NCBI GenBank assembly: GCA_002483765.1
Contig: DLIO01000031.1
Span: forward strand, 1-16,516
From: Lentisphaeria bacterium UBA7640
GTDB lineage: Bacteria; Verrucomicrobiota; Lentisphaeria; Victivallales; Victivallaceae
Direction of reading: 5' to 3'
DNA: 16,516 nt
Of this stretch, positions 1 through 7,431 are shown piece by piece. How positions within the stretch are numbered: the stretch's first letter is position 1; each line of letters begins with the position of its first letter. The position numbers were made by a program, and so were the translations under genes. The notes below the pieces were generated by a model. That model saw only the letters and a program-made list of their open reading frames with translations. It was not told the DNA's origin and did not search any database.

Positions 1-47
1 TCTCTTTACTCCGACGAGTTTAACAAAGACCCATTCTCGTAAAGAGA
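1..47. repeat. Imperfect inverted repeat at the left edge
   Basis: TCTCTTTAC at 1-9 is the exact reverse complement of GTAAAGAGA at 39-47. Inside it, GAG at 16-18 can pair with CTC at 36-38 across a bulge. The structure lies about 110 bases beyond the pilT stop codon on the minus strand. It could be a transcript-end structure for pilT or part of something that begins outside the window. There is no clear T-tract on either side, so a terminator call is weak. Confidence 0.25.
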
Positions 48-104
48 AAGTTGCAAATAACTGAGAGTATTAACATACAAATGCGCGCGAGAATTAAAGA
101 TCGT

Positions 105-121
105 ATTTACGTAGTGTAAAT
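105..121. repeat. Small AT-rich hairpin downstream of pilT
   Basis: ATTTAC at 105-110 and GTAAAT at 116-121 form a perfect 6-bp stem with a 5-base loop, about 35 bases beyond the pilT stop on the minus strand. It is AT-rich and lacks a proper T-run. It may be a weak 3' end structure or chance. Confidence 0.15.
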
Positions 122-153
122 GCTTTGAGGATACGGAGATTTTAAGACTATTT

Positions 154-1251
154 TTAACCAACGATTCTATTATCGCCTTGGGACAGAAAAACACCTTCGA
201 AATTCATTTTTAGTTGTCCTGGGTTATCTGAGTGCAACAATGCGTCCTCTTCACTAATAATCCCATTTTGGACCTGATCGTAAAGACATTGATTGAAGGT
301 TTGCATACCATCATTGCGTCCGGCGCTGATTGCTCCTGTCAGTTTTTCCAGTTTATCTTCAACGATCAATTTAGAAACCAACGGCGTATTAATCATGATC
401 TCACAAGCAGGGACTCGTCCACTTTCTAGCGCACGTGGAAGCAGTCGTTGAGAAATTACTGCCAGCAAGTTGGTAGCCAAAGAATCTCGGATTTGATCCT
501 GTTCAGAATGAGAGAAGAAATCAAGAATGCGGGTTATTGATTGCGCTGCATTAGAAGCATGCAACGTGGTTATCACAAGGTGGCCAGTATCGGCGGCCTG
601 AAGTGCAGTTTCAAAACTATTGCGATCGCGCATTTCTCCAACCATAATAATGTCCGGATCTTGTCGCAAGGCGTGTTTCAGCGCGCTCGGAAAAGATTCA
701 GTGTCAATACCAACTTCACGTTGCTCAAAAAACGATCTTTTATCCTCAAACTCATATTCAATTGGATCTTCAATGGTTATAATGTGCTTGGCATAGTTTG
801 CGTTGATGTGTTCTAACATCGCTGCTAGCGTAGTAGATTTTCCCGAACCAGTAGTTCCGGTTACAAAGATAATCCCACGTTGTCGTTCCGAGATCGTTCG
901 CAGTGTCGATGGTAAGTCCAACTCTTCAAATGTCATCACTTTATTTTTGACATGCCGCAATGCCACTGAAATAGAGTTTCGTTGACGATGAAAATTGACA
1001 CGGAATCGCCCGACTTCATCTTCTAAATGCGAAACATCCAAATCGCCCGTTTTGTTAAGTCGTTCGATCTGTACTTCTGACGCTGTTTCAGTTAAAAAGC
1101 GCATCACCATTTCATAGTCAGGGACAAAATCTGTCGCTGTCATCTCGCCGTCAATGCGTAATGAAACCGGAGTGTTCTCTTTTATATGAATATCCGATGC
1201 ATCGTTGGTTATAGCGTAATCGAGCAAATTATGTAGGATTGAATTAGCCAT
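154..1251 (-). CDS. pilT: PilT-type twitching motility / pilus retraction ATPase
   Basis: This 365-residue protein is a secretion-superfamily hexameric ATPase of the PilT group, which powers retraction of type IV pili from the cytoplasmic face of the inner membrane. Visible motifs are the N-terminal PAS-like region with ASDIHI near residue 18, Walker A GTTGSGKST at about 132-140, the Asp box ending IEDPIEYEF at about 160-168, Walker B DPDIIMVGEMRD at about 198-209 and the His box TGHLVITTLHASNA at about 222-235. Length fits the PilT family and is much shorter than PilB. The ATG at 1251 follows a GAGAG ribosome site. It lies 18 bases after the small winged-helix-like gene, so it is probably the last gene of that minus-strand run. 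No pilin or other pilus gene is in the window. PilT versus PilU cannot be settled by eye. Confidence 0.93.
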   Translation of the reverse strand: MANSILHNLLDYAITNDASDIHIKENTPVSLRIDGEMTATDFVPDYEMVMRFLTETASEVQIERLNKTGDLDVSHLEDEVGRFRVNFHRQRNSISVALRHVKNKVMTFEELDLPSTLRTISERQRGIIFVTGTTGSGKSTTLAAMLEHINANYAKHIITIEDPIEYEFEDKRSFFEQREVGIDTESFPSALKHALRQDPDIIMVGEMRDRNSFETALQAADTGHLVITTLHASNAAQSITRILDFFSHSEQDQIRDSLATNLLAVISQRLLPRALESGRVPACEIMINTPLVSKLIVEDKLEKLTGAISAGRNDGMQTFNQCLYDQVQNGIISEEDALLHSDNPGQLKMNFEGVFLSQGDNRIVG

Positions 1252-1269
1252 GATTGTTCTCTCGTATAA

Positions 1270-1599
1270 TTATTCGTCTGGGGTTAAGAATTTACTGGTT
1301 TTAATGACTGAGCGATCTGCGGTAAACTTTTGCTTAGGTTGAACCTGATATCCAGGGTATTTCCGTTGCAATAGTCCATTGTCACACATAAAACCTATAT
1401 AATGAGTTTGCAAACTGCCCTTGGTTCTTAATAATAAAACTGACAATTCTGTCGCTGAGAGTTCGCGTTCCGAACATAGCTCAATGATCGTTTTCATTAT
1501 CTCTTTTTTAGAAGTGCGTTTTTTCTTGCGAATATTTGCCACTATCGGTAGTAAACTTTCTAGATAGAGGTGCGTATCGGGTAGTTCTTGTTTAGTCAT
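1270..1599 (-). CDS. Small winged-helix-like protein, unknown function
   Basis: The product is 109 residues and is not a named protein that I recognise. Its first half is basic, with KKKRTSKKE near residues 25-33. Residues 37-95 read like a winged helix: IIELCSERELSATELSVLLL, then a turn and a second helix, then NGLLQRKYPGYQVQPKQKF. This pattern resembles the winged-helix segment often found at the C-terminus of AlbA_2/ATP-binding regulator or helicase-like proteins, here standing alone. That resemblance is from memory and was not searched. The ATG start at 1599 is 12 bases after the pdxJ stop and has no strong ribosome site. It ends 18 bases before pilT. Context suggests co-transcription with pdxJ and pilT, and a DNA-binding or regulatory role is a guess. 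Confidence 0.75.
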   Translation of the reverse strand: MTKQELPDTHLYLESLLPIVANIRKKKRTSKKEIMKTIIELCSERELSATELSVLLLRTKGSLQTHYIGFMCDNGLLQRKYPGYQVQPKQKFTADRSVIKTSKFLTPDE

Positions 1600-1611
1600 T
1601 TTTACTGAATT

Positions 1612-2340
1612 TTATTGTTTACTATATGGCCGCATCAGTGCGATCATTTCTCTAACGGCACTTTCCATACCTGTAATAACAGCATGAGCGACGATACTGT
1701 GTCCGATGTTCAACTCCTGCAGGTGAGGTATTTCTAAAATGCCAGCAATATTCCAATAATCGATGCCATGTCCGGCATTGATCTTCAACTCTATGGAATG
1801 TCCATAATTTGCTGCTGCAATCAGGCGATCGAGCTCGACGCGCTGTGCTTTCCCTTCCGTATTTGCAAATGTTCCAGTGTGAAGTTCAATATAATCTGCG
1901 CCTATAGCCCGTGCCGCTTTGATCTGTTCCATATCTGGATCAATAAAAATACTGACCACTATTCCAAGACTTTGAAGGTTTTTTACAGCATCCCCAAGAT
2001 AATCAACATGAGAAACGACGTCCAGTCCGCCTTCAGTGGTCAATTCTTGACGCTTTTCCGGCACCAAACAACAACTGTGCGGTCTTAGTTGTTCAGCAAT
2101 TTTTAACATCTCTTCGGTTGCCGCCATCTCCATATTCAGGAATTTAACATGGTTTTTCAGGTCTTCTAGATCGCGATCATTGACATGGCGCCGATCTTCA
2201 CGAAGATGCGCGGTAATGCCCCATGCGCCAGATTTTTCACAAATTAACGCCGCATTTAACGGGCTTGGGAGTTTTGCCAACCGTGCTTGTCGCAGGGTGG
2301 CTACGTGATCAACATTTACGCCAAGTTTCAGCATTTTCAT
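1612..2340 (-). CDS. pdxJ: Pyridoxine 5'-phosphate synthase
   Basis: PdxJ condenses 1-deoxyxylulose 5-phosphate with 3-amino-2-oxopropyl phosphate, the last ring-forming step of the DXP-dependent vitamin B6 pathway, in the cytoplasm. The 242 residues match the family length and carry its signatures in order: GVNVDHVATLRQAR near the start, ITAHLREDRRHV, NMEMA, LVPEKRQELTTEGGLDV, FIDPD, YIELHTG, INAGHG and ELNIGHSIVA. The catalytic histidines and the glutamate of NMEMA are present. Two in-frame ATGs compete, at 2340 and 2334. AAGGA lies about 4 bases before the first and about 10 before the second, so the start could be either. Both overlap the end of the preceding gene, by 32 or 26 bases, which implies translational coupling. 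No epimerase or PdxA gene is nearby. Confidence 0.96.
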   Translation of the reverse strand: MKMLKLGVNVDHVATLRQARLAKLPSPLNAALICEKSGAWGITAHLREDRRHVNDRDLEDLKNHVKFLNMEMAATEEMLKIAEQLRPHSCCLVPEKRQELTTEGGLDVVSHVDYLGDAVKNLQSLGIVVSIFIDPDMEQIKAARAIGADYIELHTGTFANTEGKAQRVELDRLIAAANYGHSIELKINAGHGIDYWNIAGILEIPHLQELNIGHSIVAHAVITGMESAVREMIALMRPYSKQ

Positions 2341-3130
2341 ATTCCTTTTCTTGTTCTGTGGTTAAATTTATAAATAAGTCGTTGAGTATCAATAATTCAT
2401 ACTCCACCGTTTCTCTCTGTTCAAAAAACGGTGCCGCCATTAACGGCACATCAAGTTCAAAATCATGCACTAGTTGCAACCATGGTTTTAATAGCCGTGG
2501 CACCAACCGGTTTCCTGTTTCGGGCTCATAAATAAAACGGATTAAATCCGTATCAAAACGGATCCAATGCAATAGTTTTTTCAAATCCAGTTCACGCCCC
2601 GCTAGCTCGTGAGGATAGACATTTAATACAAAACCAATTTGTGGTGACATCATTTTTTTTAAGCAATCCAAATATTTTTCAGAAGATCCTTCGGCCTCAG
2701 GATTAAAAGGAAACCGTATCGGCAATAATAATCTAAGTTCTGTTCGCAACAAGTCTGCAGATAATCTTTTTAACAATGAATCTGTAGCGTTGCCACGCAC
2801 CGTATCGGCAAAACAACTTTCAATCTCGAAGTCAACAACAATTCCAGATGCCCCGACATTGCTTGCTCGATCCAACAATAAAGCCAATTCCGTCAGAAAG
2901 TTTTCCTGTATTCGTTGATCTTGTAAGGCAATTTCTCGCGTTAGCCCGATTGGTAATACATCGTTGAAGAAGACTTCTTGCGGTAAACTTTGAAGTTTCT
3001 CGTACTCGCGATTCAAAAATATCCCAGGTAGCTCAATTGCGTTAAAAACATCATGAACCTCCGGAATGTTTTGCTCTTCAGTTACATGAAGCAAACTAAG
3101 CCCAAATATGATTTTTTTACCAGCCAGCAT
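2309..3130 (-). CDS. Uncharacterised TIM-barrel-like protein between ribE and pdxJ
   Basis: I do not recognise this protein. From the ATG at 3130 it has 273 residues; the open frame extends upstream to 3199 inside ribE, but a start at 3130 leaves a modest 14-base overlap and begins MLAGKKIIFGLSL, a good first beta strand. The chain shows regularly spaced strand-like stretches: IELPG, GIVVDFEIES, LRLLLPIRF, IGFVLNVYPHEL, LIRFIYEPETGN and DVPLMAAPFF. These alternate with amphipathic helices, a rhythm like xylose-isomerase-type (AP endonuclease 2-like) barrels. No clear metal-binding His/Asp/Glu set could be assigned. It overlaps ribE at its start and pdxJ at its end, so it is probably translated together with both. 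A role near flavin or B6 metabolism is only suggested by position. Confidence 0.8.
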   Translation of the reverse strand: MLAGKKIIFGLSLLHVTEEQNIPEVHDVFNAIELPGIFLNREYEKLQSLPQEVFFNDVLPIGLTREIALQDQRIQENFLTELALLLDRASNVGASGIVVDFEIESCFADTVRGNATDSLLKRLSADLLRTELRLLLPIRFPFNPEAEGSSEKYLDCLKKMMSPQIGFVLNVYPHELAGRELDLKKLLHWIRFDTDLIRFIYEPETGNRLVPRLLKPWLQLVHDFELDVPLMAAPFFEQRETVEYELLILNDLFINLTTEQEKEYENAETWRKC

Positions 3131-3755
3131 TGCGCAGAGTTTCCATCGTGAGATCATTCTTTGTGCCATAATCCATGCCAGAGAGTTGGTGTTGCACATA
3201 TTTTGCGAGCAAATCCCCCTCCAGGTTAATCAAATCGCCATTGCGACGCTCCGGCAGAGCAGTTTCACCAAGCGTCACTGGAATTAAATGAATAGTAAAA
3301 ACACCATTTTCCACCAGAACCGGCGTCAGTGAAATGCCATCAACGGCGATACAGCCTTTGCTGATTAAAAATGGCTGAAGTTCTTCAGGAAAACTGATCG
3401 TGGCGATGATATCGGATGATTTTTTGATGATATTCATCATTTTACCAGTGCAGTCGATATGCCCAGTCACAATATGCCCGTCCAGCCTTGCGCTAATCTG
3501 CATTGCACGCTCCATATTGACTTTAGCACCAAGAGGTAACGAGCCCAAATTAGTCCGATTGAGGGTTTCATCAAGAACATGAAACTCTAACATTCCTCCG
3601 GGCAAAGTACGTTCGAGTGTCAGACAACAGCCGTTTATCGCGATACTATCGCCTGGCTTGACTCCACCGCTGAATTCTTTGCGTGGAACTAAAATCAATT
3701 TGCCGTTGCCGCGAGTTTTGATTGCGGCGGTATTTTCAATAAGCCCAGTAAACAT
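3117..3755 (-). CDS. ribE: Riboflavin synthase alpha subunit
   Basis: This enzyme dismutates two 6,7-dimethyl-8-ribityllumazine molecules into riboflavin and a pyrimidinedione. The 212-residue chain starts with the canonical MFTGLIE and has two tandem lumazine-binding domains, roughly residues 1-96 and 97-190. The first contains GDSIAINGCCLTLE and the second begins near ARLDGHIVTGHIDCTG and contains VDGISLTPV. A TTG codon directly upstream at 3758 also opens the frame, but the ATG at 3755 gives the family's normal N-terminus with AGGA about 10 bases before it. The gene may have its own promoter at 3787-3815. Its end overlaps the next gene by 14 bases. Other riboflavin genes (ribBA, ribD, ribH) are absent here. 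The symbol is sometimes given as ribC. Confidence 0.96.
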   Translation of the reverse strand: MFTGLIENTAAIKTRGNGKLILVPRKEFSGGVKPGDSIAINGCCLTLERTLPGGMLEFHVLDETLNRTNLGSLPLGAKVNMERAMQISARLDGHIVTGHIDCTGKMMNIIKKSSDIIATISFPEELQPFLISKGCIAVDGISLTPVLVENGVFTIHLIPVTLGETALPERRNGDLINLEGDLLAKYVQHQLSGMDYGTKNDLTMETLRNAGW

Positions 3756-3786
3756 CAATTAATATTCCTATAAATTTACCCAATGT

Positions 3787-3815
3787 ACTACATTTAGGTA
3801 ATACTTTCAAATCAA
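3787..3815 (-). promoter_or_regulatory. Candidate sigma-70-like promoter for ribE
   Basis: Read on the minus strand, TTGATT (3810-3815) and TGTAGT (3787-3792) are separated by exactly 17 bases, and the ribE ATG follows about 30 bases later. Each hexamer matches consensus at four of six positions. It sits in the 77-base gap after the EIIA-CBS gene, the only sizeable gap in the minus-strand run, so a promoter there is plausible but not proven. Confidence 0.3.
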
Positions 3816-3832
3816 GCAAAGACGGTCCAAGA

Positions 3833-4756
3833 TTATTCCCAAAATATCTTAGTAACGAACCCTTTGAGGTTGACTACTCCCATCAATTTTCTTCCTCTCA
3901 ATACCATGATTTGCCGACATTTGTGTAATAAAAATATTTTTGCCAGCTGAATTGCTGGTAGATTTTCATTAACACTAATGATGTCTTCACGCATAAAGTC
4001 AGCAATTTTGGTTTCTTCATCATCCCGCAGCATTTCCGCAAAAGGTTGAAAACGATAAATTGAGCTCAGATCTTCCATCCACAAAATATGGTCTGGTAAG
4101 CTGAAACGAAGAATATCTTCCAGTGATACTATTCCACGCACATCGCCTTCAGGGTCAATTACCGGGATATCGTCATAAGATCCAGTGGCTAAAACTTCAA
4201 TCGCTTTTTGAAGCGTATCAGACTCCTGAAGCGTCAATGGAAATTTGTTCATAACATTGCGCGCGGTCAAAAATTCTGGTAAAACAACATTGGCGGAATG
4301 GAGGAACTTCAACGCTTCTTCTGGATCTTTAAGAGCCGCGGCAGTTTTGATGATTTCTGGAGAACTAAAATCTGTAGCTAACGCGGTTAAAACTTGAAGG
4401 TGGAGTCCAGGATCATCTTTGGGAGTTAGAATTAAAACAATAACGTGCACTGGTGGCATCCCGGGACACTTAAAGTCAATACCTTGTTCAGAGATGCCAA
4501 GTGCGACTAACAGACGTTCCAACTGTGGCAACCTAGCATGAGGAACGGCCAAACCGGGCGCAATAACCGTTGGACTTATCAACTCTCGAGCATTAACTTC
4601 GGTCGTTACAAAACTCGGATCTAACCCTGCATTGTTGTGACAGATGCGCTCTACCAATTCAGCCACGGCACTCTCGGCGTCATCAGCCTTTAATCCACAA
4701 ATAATATTCCCTTCGGCCACAAAGTGATGCAAATGAAAATTCGTGATATCTGTCAT
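3833..4756 (-). CDS. PTS EIIA (type 2, PtsN/fructose-like) fused to a CBS-domain pair
   Basis: The 307-residue protein has two parts. Residues 1-152 form a PTS EIIA type-2 domain: APGLAVPHAR places the phosphoryl-accepting histidine at residue 73, and HLQVLTALA from residue 119 supplies the second conserved histidine. Residues 163-306 form a CBS pair, the first around NVMNKFPLTLQ to GIVSLEDILRF and the second around IADFMREDIISV to GVVNLKGFV. EIIA domains receive phosphate from HPr or act as regulators; CBS pairs usually bind adenine nucleotides. A phosphorylation-controlled, energy-sensing regulator is a reasonable inference, but no membrane transporter EIIB/EIIC gene is adjacent. The ATG at 4756 follows CGGAG about 9 bases upstream. 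It is separated from ribE by 77 bases, so it may or may not share its transcript. Confidence 0.9.
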   Translation of the reverse strand: MTDITNFHLHHFVAEGNIICGLKADDAESAVAELVERICHNNAGLDPSFVTTEVNARELISPTVIAPGLAVPHARLPQLERLLVALGISEQGIDFKCPGMPPVHVIVLILTPKDDPGLHLQVLTALATDFSSPEIIKTAAALKDPEEALKFLHSANVVLPEFLTARNVMNKFPLTLQESDTLQKAIEVLATGSYDDIPVIDPEGDVRGIVSLEDILRFSLPDHILWMEDLSSIYRFQPFAEMLRDDEETKIADFMREDIISVNENLPAIQLAKIFLLHKCRQIMVLRGRKLMGVVNLKGFVTKIFWE

Positions 4757-4815
4757 AGTTTGGCACTCCGTATGTTTATTCCACTAATATAATAAGCGTA
4801 CTAACGCGATATTCT

Positions 4816-4874
4816 ATCTTTCGAGTAGTCTGTCTCCAGCAATCTTATTGACTGCATACCCTACATTCGAAGAT
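4816..4874. repeat. Imperfect long-range inverted repeat upstream of the EIIA-CBS gene
   Basis: ATCTTTCGAGTAG at 4816-4828 and CTACATTCGAAGAT at 4861-4874 are nearly reverse complements, giving about 12 pairs (5+3+4) interrupted by small bulges around a 32-base loop. It lies 60-118 bases upstream of the EIIA-CBS start, within its likely leader or promoter. It could be a split operator or an mRNA leader structure, and may be chance in AT-rich DNA. Confidence 0.25.
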
Positions 4875-4959
4875 TGAAAAAAACAAAGTTTTAATTGCGA
4901 ATGTCGTTGTAAATTTAACATTATAGGTTATTTTAACGGTTCAGATTTTTTAATTTAAT

Positions 4960-4988
4960 TTGGCAAGACCTTAATCCGTGAATTGGAT
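4960..4988 (+). promoter_or_regulatory. Weak candidate promoter for the prs operon
   Basis: TTGGCA at 4960-4965 is a good -35 match. After a 17-base spacer it is followed by TTGGAT at 4983-4988, a poor -10. The prs ATG lies about 130 bases downstream. It is the best-spaced pair I found in the gap, but the -10 is weak. Confidence 0.2.
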
Positions 4989-5115
4989 TTTTGCTCGGCA
5001 ATCGTTGCAAACCCATAAGGCTTCCATTTGAAACGCGGTTTTTTTGCTGTGTTTTTGATGTTTGCTCGTTCACTATTTTGGCACTACCACTAAACCAAAG
5101 GAAAAGGACAGGGCA

Positions 5116-6063
5116 ATGCCTAAAAACATTTGCATCTATTCGGGTTCAGCTAATCCGAAATTATCTAGTGAAATCGCTGATTATCTCGGTGTACCACTGG
5201 GGAAAGTTAATTTATCGCGGTTTCCAGACGGCGAAATATTTTGTCAATACGCAGAAAATGTGCGTCGAGCTGATGTTTTCATTATCCAACCCACTTGCTC
5301 GCCAACCAATGAGCATTTGATGGAACTGCTGATTATGCTTGATGCCGCAAAACGAGCATCGGCGGCACGAATCACTGCTGTACTCCCTTACTATGGTTAT
5401 GCCAGGCAGGACCGCAAAGATCGTCCACGTGTACCGATAACCGCCAAACTAGTGGCAAATTTAATCACTGTAGCCGGTGCTAACCGAATCATCGCCATGG
5501 ATTTGCACTCACAACAGATTCAAGGATTTTTTGATATTCCAGTTGATCATCTATATGCGCGACCAGTGTTTACACCTTATCTTAAAGAACGCCTCGGGCC
5601 CAATGTCGTCGTAGTATCTCCGGATTCTGGAAGCGTGAAAATGGCGCAGTCTTATTGTGACGTGCTTGACGGCGGATTGGCGGTTATAGCGAAACGAAGA
5701 ATCAGCGCAACTTCCGTGACCACTTCGCACCTAGTCGGCGATGTCAAGGGGCGCACCTGCGTAATCACTGACGACATGACTTCGACGGCAGGCACGCTCT
5801 GTGCCGCAGCTGATAAATTAAAAGAGGAAGGTGCTTCAAAAGTCTTTGCCGCAATCACTCATTGTGTGCTAAACGAGCAAGGATACAAGAAACTATCCTC
5901 AAATACCTCCATCGAAGAGATGGTTGTAACCGATGGCATTCAGGTCAATGAGACGCTCAATGGCAAAATCAAAGTGCTGAGCGTGGCGCCACTCTTAGGA
6001 GAAGCCATTAGGCGTATCCATGACGGCGTCTCAGTATCTACATTGTTCAGAATAAAAAAGTAG
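5116..6063 (+). CDS. prs: Ribose-phosphate pyrophosphokinase (PRPP synthetase)
   Basis: Prs makes 5-phosphoribosyl 1-pyrophosphate from ribose 5-phosphate and ATP, the precursor for purines, pyrimidines, NAD, histidine and tryptophan. The frame is open from a TTG at 5062, but the ATG at 5116 gives the normal family length of 315 residues and N-terminus, with AAGGACAGGG as ribosome site. Class I signatures are RFPDGE near 35-40, PYYGYARQDRKDRPR near 91-105, DLHSQQIQGFF near 129-139, VVSPDSGSVKMA near 166-177 and the PRPP loop DDMTSTAGT at 219-227. It is the first gene of the plus-strand housekeeping operon, 44 bases before rplY. Confidence 0.97.
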   Translation: MPKNICIYSGSANPKLSSEIADYLGVPLGKVNLSRFPDGEIFCQYAENVRRADVFIIQPTCSPTNEHLMELLIMLDAAKRASAARITAVLPYYGYARQDRKDRPRVPITAKLVANLITVAGANRIIAMDLHSQQIQGFFDIPVDHLYARPVFTPYLKERLGPNVVVVSPDSGSVKMAQSYCDVLDGGLAVIAKRRISATSVTTSHLVGDVKGRTCVITDDMTSTAGTLCAAADKLKEEGASKVFAAITHCVLNEQGYKKLSSNTSIEEMVVTDGIQVNETLNGKIKVLSVAPLLGEAIRRIHDGVSVSTLFRIKK

Positions 6064-6107
6064 CAATAAAAAAGTTCATAAGATCAATTCAACCAAAAAG
6101 GAAAATC

Positions 6108-6755
6108 ATGAGCAAAAACACGTATGAAATAGCGGTAGTCCCCCGCACAGAGAAAGGGAGCTCAGCTGTCCGACGCGCCCGTAAAAAGGGGCTCGTGCCA
6201 GCAGTCATCTATTCCAAAGGAGCTCCGGGACTAACAGTCTACGTCGAGTCTTCTGCATGGCAAGCAGCAACGCGTCATGATGCCAACTTGCTCCAACTCA
6301 AAGGGGAAGGCATTGACAAATTAGCGGCAGTGAAAGAAGTACAGTTCAACACACTGAAAAACGCTTTCATCCATATCGACTTCAATGAAGTTATTCGTGG
6401 CGAAAAGATGGTTGGTACCATTCTAGTTTATCCGAAACCGGGTCAAACTCATGCAGGCGCAGCCGAAGACGGCATTCTTCAACAGGAATTGCATGAACTC
6501 GATGTACGCTGTCTGCCTAAAGACTTGCCAGAACATATCGAAGTTAGTATTGCAGCACTGGAAATTGGCGACAGAATTACGGTCGCTGAGTTGGAACTCC
6601 CTGAAGGCGTCAAGGCGCTTATTGATGGAGAAACCACAGTGTTCAGCGTCCAACCGCCGAGACTTGAAGAAGTAGATGAGGAAGAGACTGACGACGACGT
6701 TGAAGTGGAAGTTATTTCCGCTGCGACTGAAAAGGAAGAAGAGGAAGACAAGTAA
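6108..6755 (+). CDS. rplY: 50S ribosomal protein bL25, long CTC/TL5 form
   Basis: bL25 binds 5S rRNA in the large ribosomal subunit. At 215 residues this is the two-domain CTC form rather than the short 94-residue E. coli form. The N-terminal RNA-binding domain contains RTEKGSSAVRRARKKGLVPAVIY, followed by VQFNTLKNAFIHIDFNEV. The second beta-rich domain includes LHELDVRCLPKDLPEHIEV and ends near GETTVFSV. The last 30 residues are very rich in Glu and Asp, a common feature of this form. The ATG follows AAAAAGGAAAATC, a good ribosome site. It lies between prs and pth, the usual neighbour in many bacteria. The gene may also be listed as ctc. Confidence 0.95.
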   Translation: MSKNTYEIAVVPRTEKGSSAVRRARKKGLVPAVIYSKGAPGLTVYVESSAWQAATRHDANLLQLKGEGIDKLAAVKEVQFNTLKNAFIHIDFNEVIRGEKMVGTILVYPKPGQTHAGAAEDGILQQELHELDVRCLPKDLPEHIEVSIAALEIGDRITVAELELPEGVKALIDGETTVFSVQPPRLEEVDEEETDDDVEVEVISAATEKEEEEDK

Positions 6756-6786
6756 AACCGATTTCAAGGTAGCAAGGGAAGGTTAA

Positions 6787-7401
6787 ATGGTTATTGAGCT
6801 CAGTCGTATTAAATTCGTGGTTGGCTTGGGAAATCCAGGAAAAGAGTACGAAAAGACCCGACACAACGCGGGCTTTGAACTGATTAAACTTCTTTTGGAG
6901 AAACTGCCGGGTTCTTTTGAAAAATTTCATAAATACAACGCCATTAATTTTCGTGGACGTTTTCGCGGTTGCAACCTGATTTTGCAAATGCCGCAAACTT
7001 ATATGAATTTGAGTGGACAGGCCGTGGCGGCTTTGGCAGCTACGGAAAAAATATCACCAAGTGAGATCCTGGTGGCTTATGATGATGTTGATATTCCGCT
7101 AGGACGCTTACGCTTAAGACGAGGTGGTAGCAGCGGCGGACATAACGGCATCAGCTCATTGATAGAAAACCTTGGTTCCGATTCATTCGGAAGATTACGG
7201 TTAGGCATTGGTGAAGCAAATCAGAGCAAACAGACTGAACATGTACTCGGATATTTTAATGCTGAGGAACAGGCTGTTTTTGATCAGGTATTGACTGTTG
7301 GAACAGATGCAGTGATCTGTGCGTTGGCAAGAAACTTGGATGTTGCAATGAATAGTTTTAATAGCTGGACATTGCCACAAGAAGAAGAACTAGAACCGTA
7401 A
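6787..7401 (+). CDS. pth: Peptidyl-tRNA hydrolase
   Basis: Pth releases tRNA from peptidyl-tRNA that has dropped off the ribosome. The 204-residue chain is the usual size and carries all expected motifs: VVGLGNPGKEY with Asn16, TRHNAG with the catalytic His26, MPQTYMNLSG with the substrate-contacting Met and Asn, YDDVDIPLGRLRLR with the conserved aspartate, and GGSSGGHNGISSLI with Asn120. The GRLRLGIG stretch follows. The ATG at 6787 is preceded by GGGAAGG five bases upstream. It sits 31 bases after rplY and 30 bases before the preferred rpsF start, within the same operon. Confidence 0.96.
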   Translation: MVIELSRIKFVVGLGNPGKEYEKTRHNAGFELIKLLLEKLPGSFEKFHKYNAINFRGRFRGCNLILQMPQTYMNLSGQAVAALAATEKISPSEILVAYDDVDIPLGRLRLRRGGSSGGHNGISSLIENLGSDSFGRLRLGIGEANQSKQTEHVLGYFNAEEQAVFDQVLTVGTDAVICALARNLDVAMNSFNSWTLPQEEELEP

Positions 7402-7418
7402 GAACAAAATCAAACCAT

Positions 7419-7423
7419 GGAGG
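7419..7423 (+). promoter_or_regulatory. Ribosome binding site deciding the rpsF start
   Basis: GGAGG lies 8 bases before the TTG at 7432 and directly overlaps the rival ATG at 7417. This spacing is ideal for TTG and impossible for the ATG, which supports the shorter protein. Confidence 0.7.
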
Positions 7424-7431
7424 AACAGGTT

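Larger units (their letters stand above)
4757..5115. other. Divergent intergenic region between the EIIA-CBS gene and prs
   Basis: This AT-rich 359-base stretch has no credible gene. A TTG-initiated extension of the prs frame from 5062 is unlikely to be translated. It must hold the promoters for the minus-strand EIIA-CBS gene and for the plus-strand prs operon. I see an imperfect inverted repeat at 4816-4874 and one weak plus-strand hexamer pair at 4960-4988, and no convincing riboswitch or terminator. Confidence 0.6.

Noticed and set aside
541..816. 91-codon plus-strand frame opposite pilT
   Set aside because: Antisense shadow of conserved pilT motifs; no ribosome site or recognisable product.
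5062..5115. TTG-initiated N-terminal extension of prs
   Set aside because: It would add 18 residues not seen in the family; the ATG at 5116 has a good ribosome site and gives the standard length.
6423..6767. Minus-strand open frames of 90-114 codons antisense to rplY
   Set aside because: They are shadows of the acidic, repetitive bL25 coding sequence; they have low-complexity Ser-rich products and no ribosome site.
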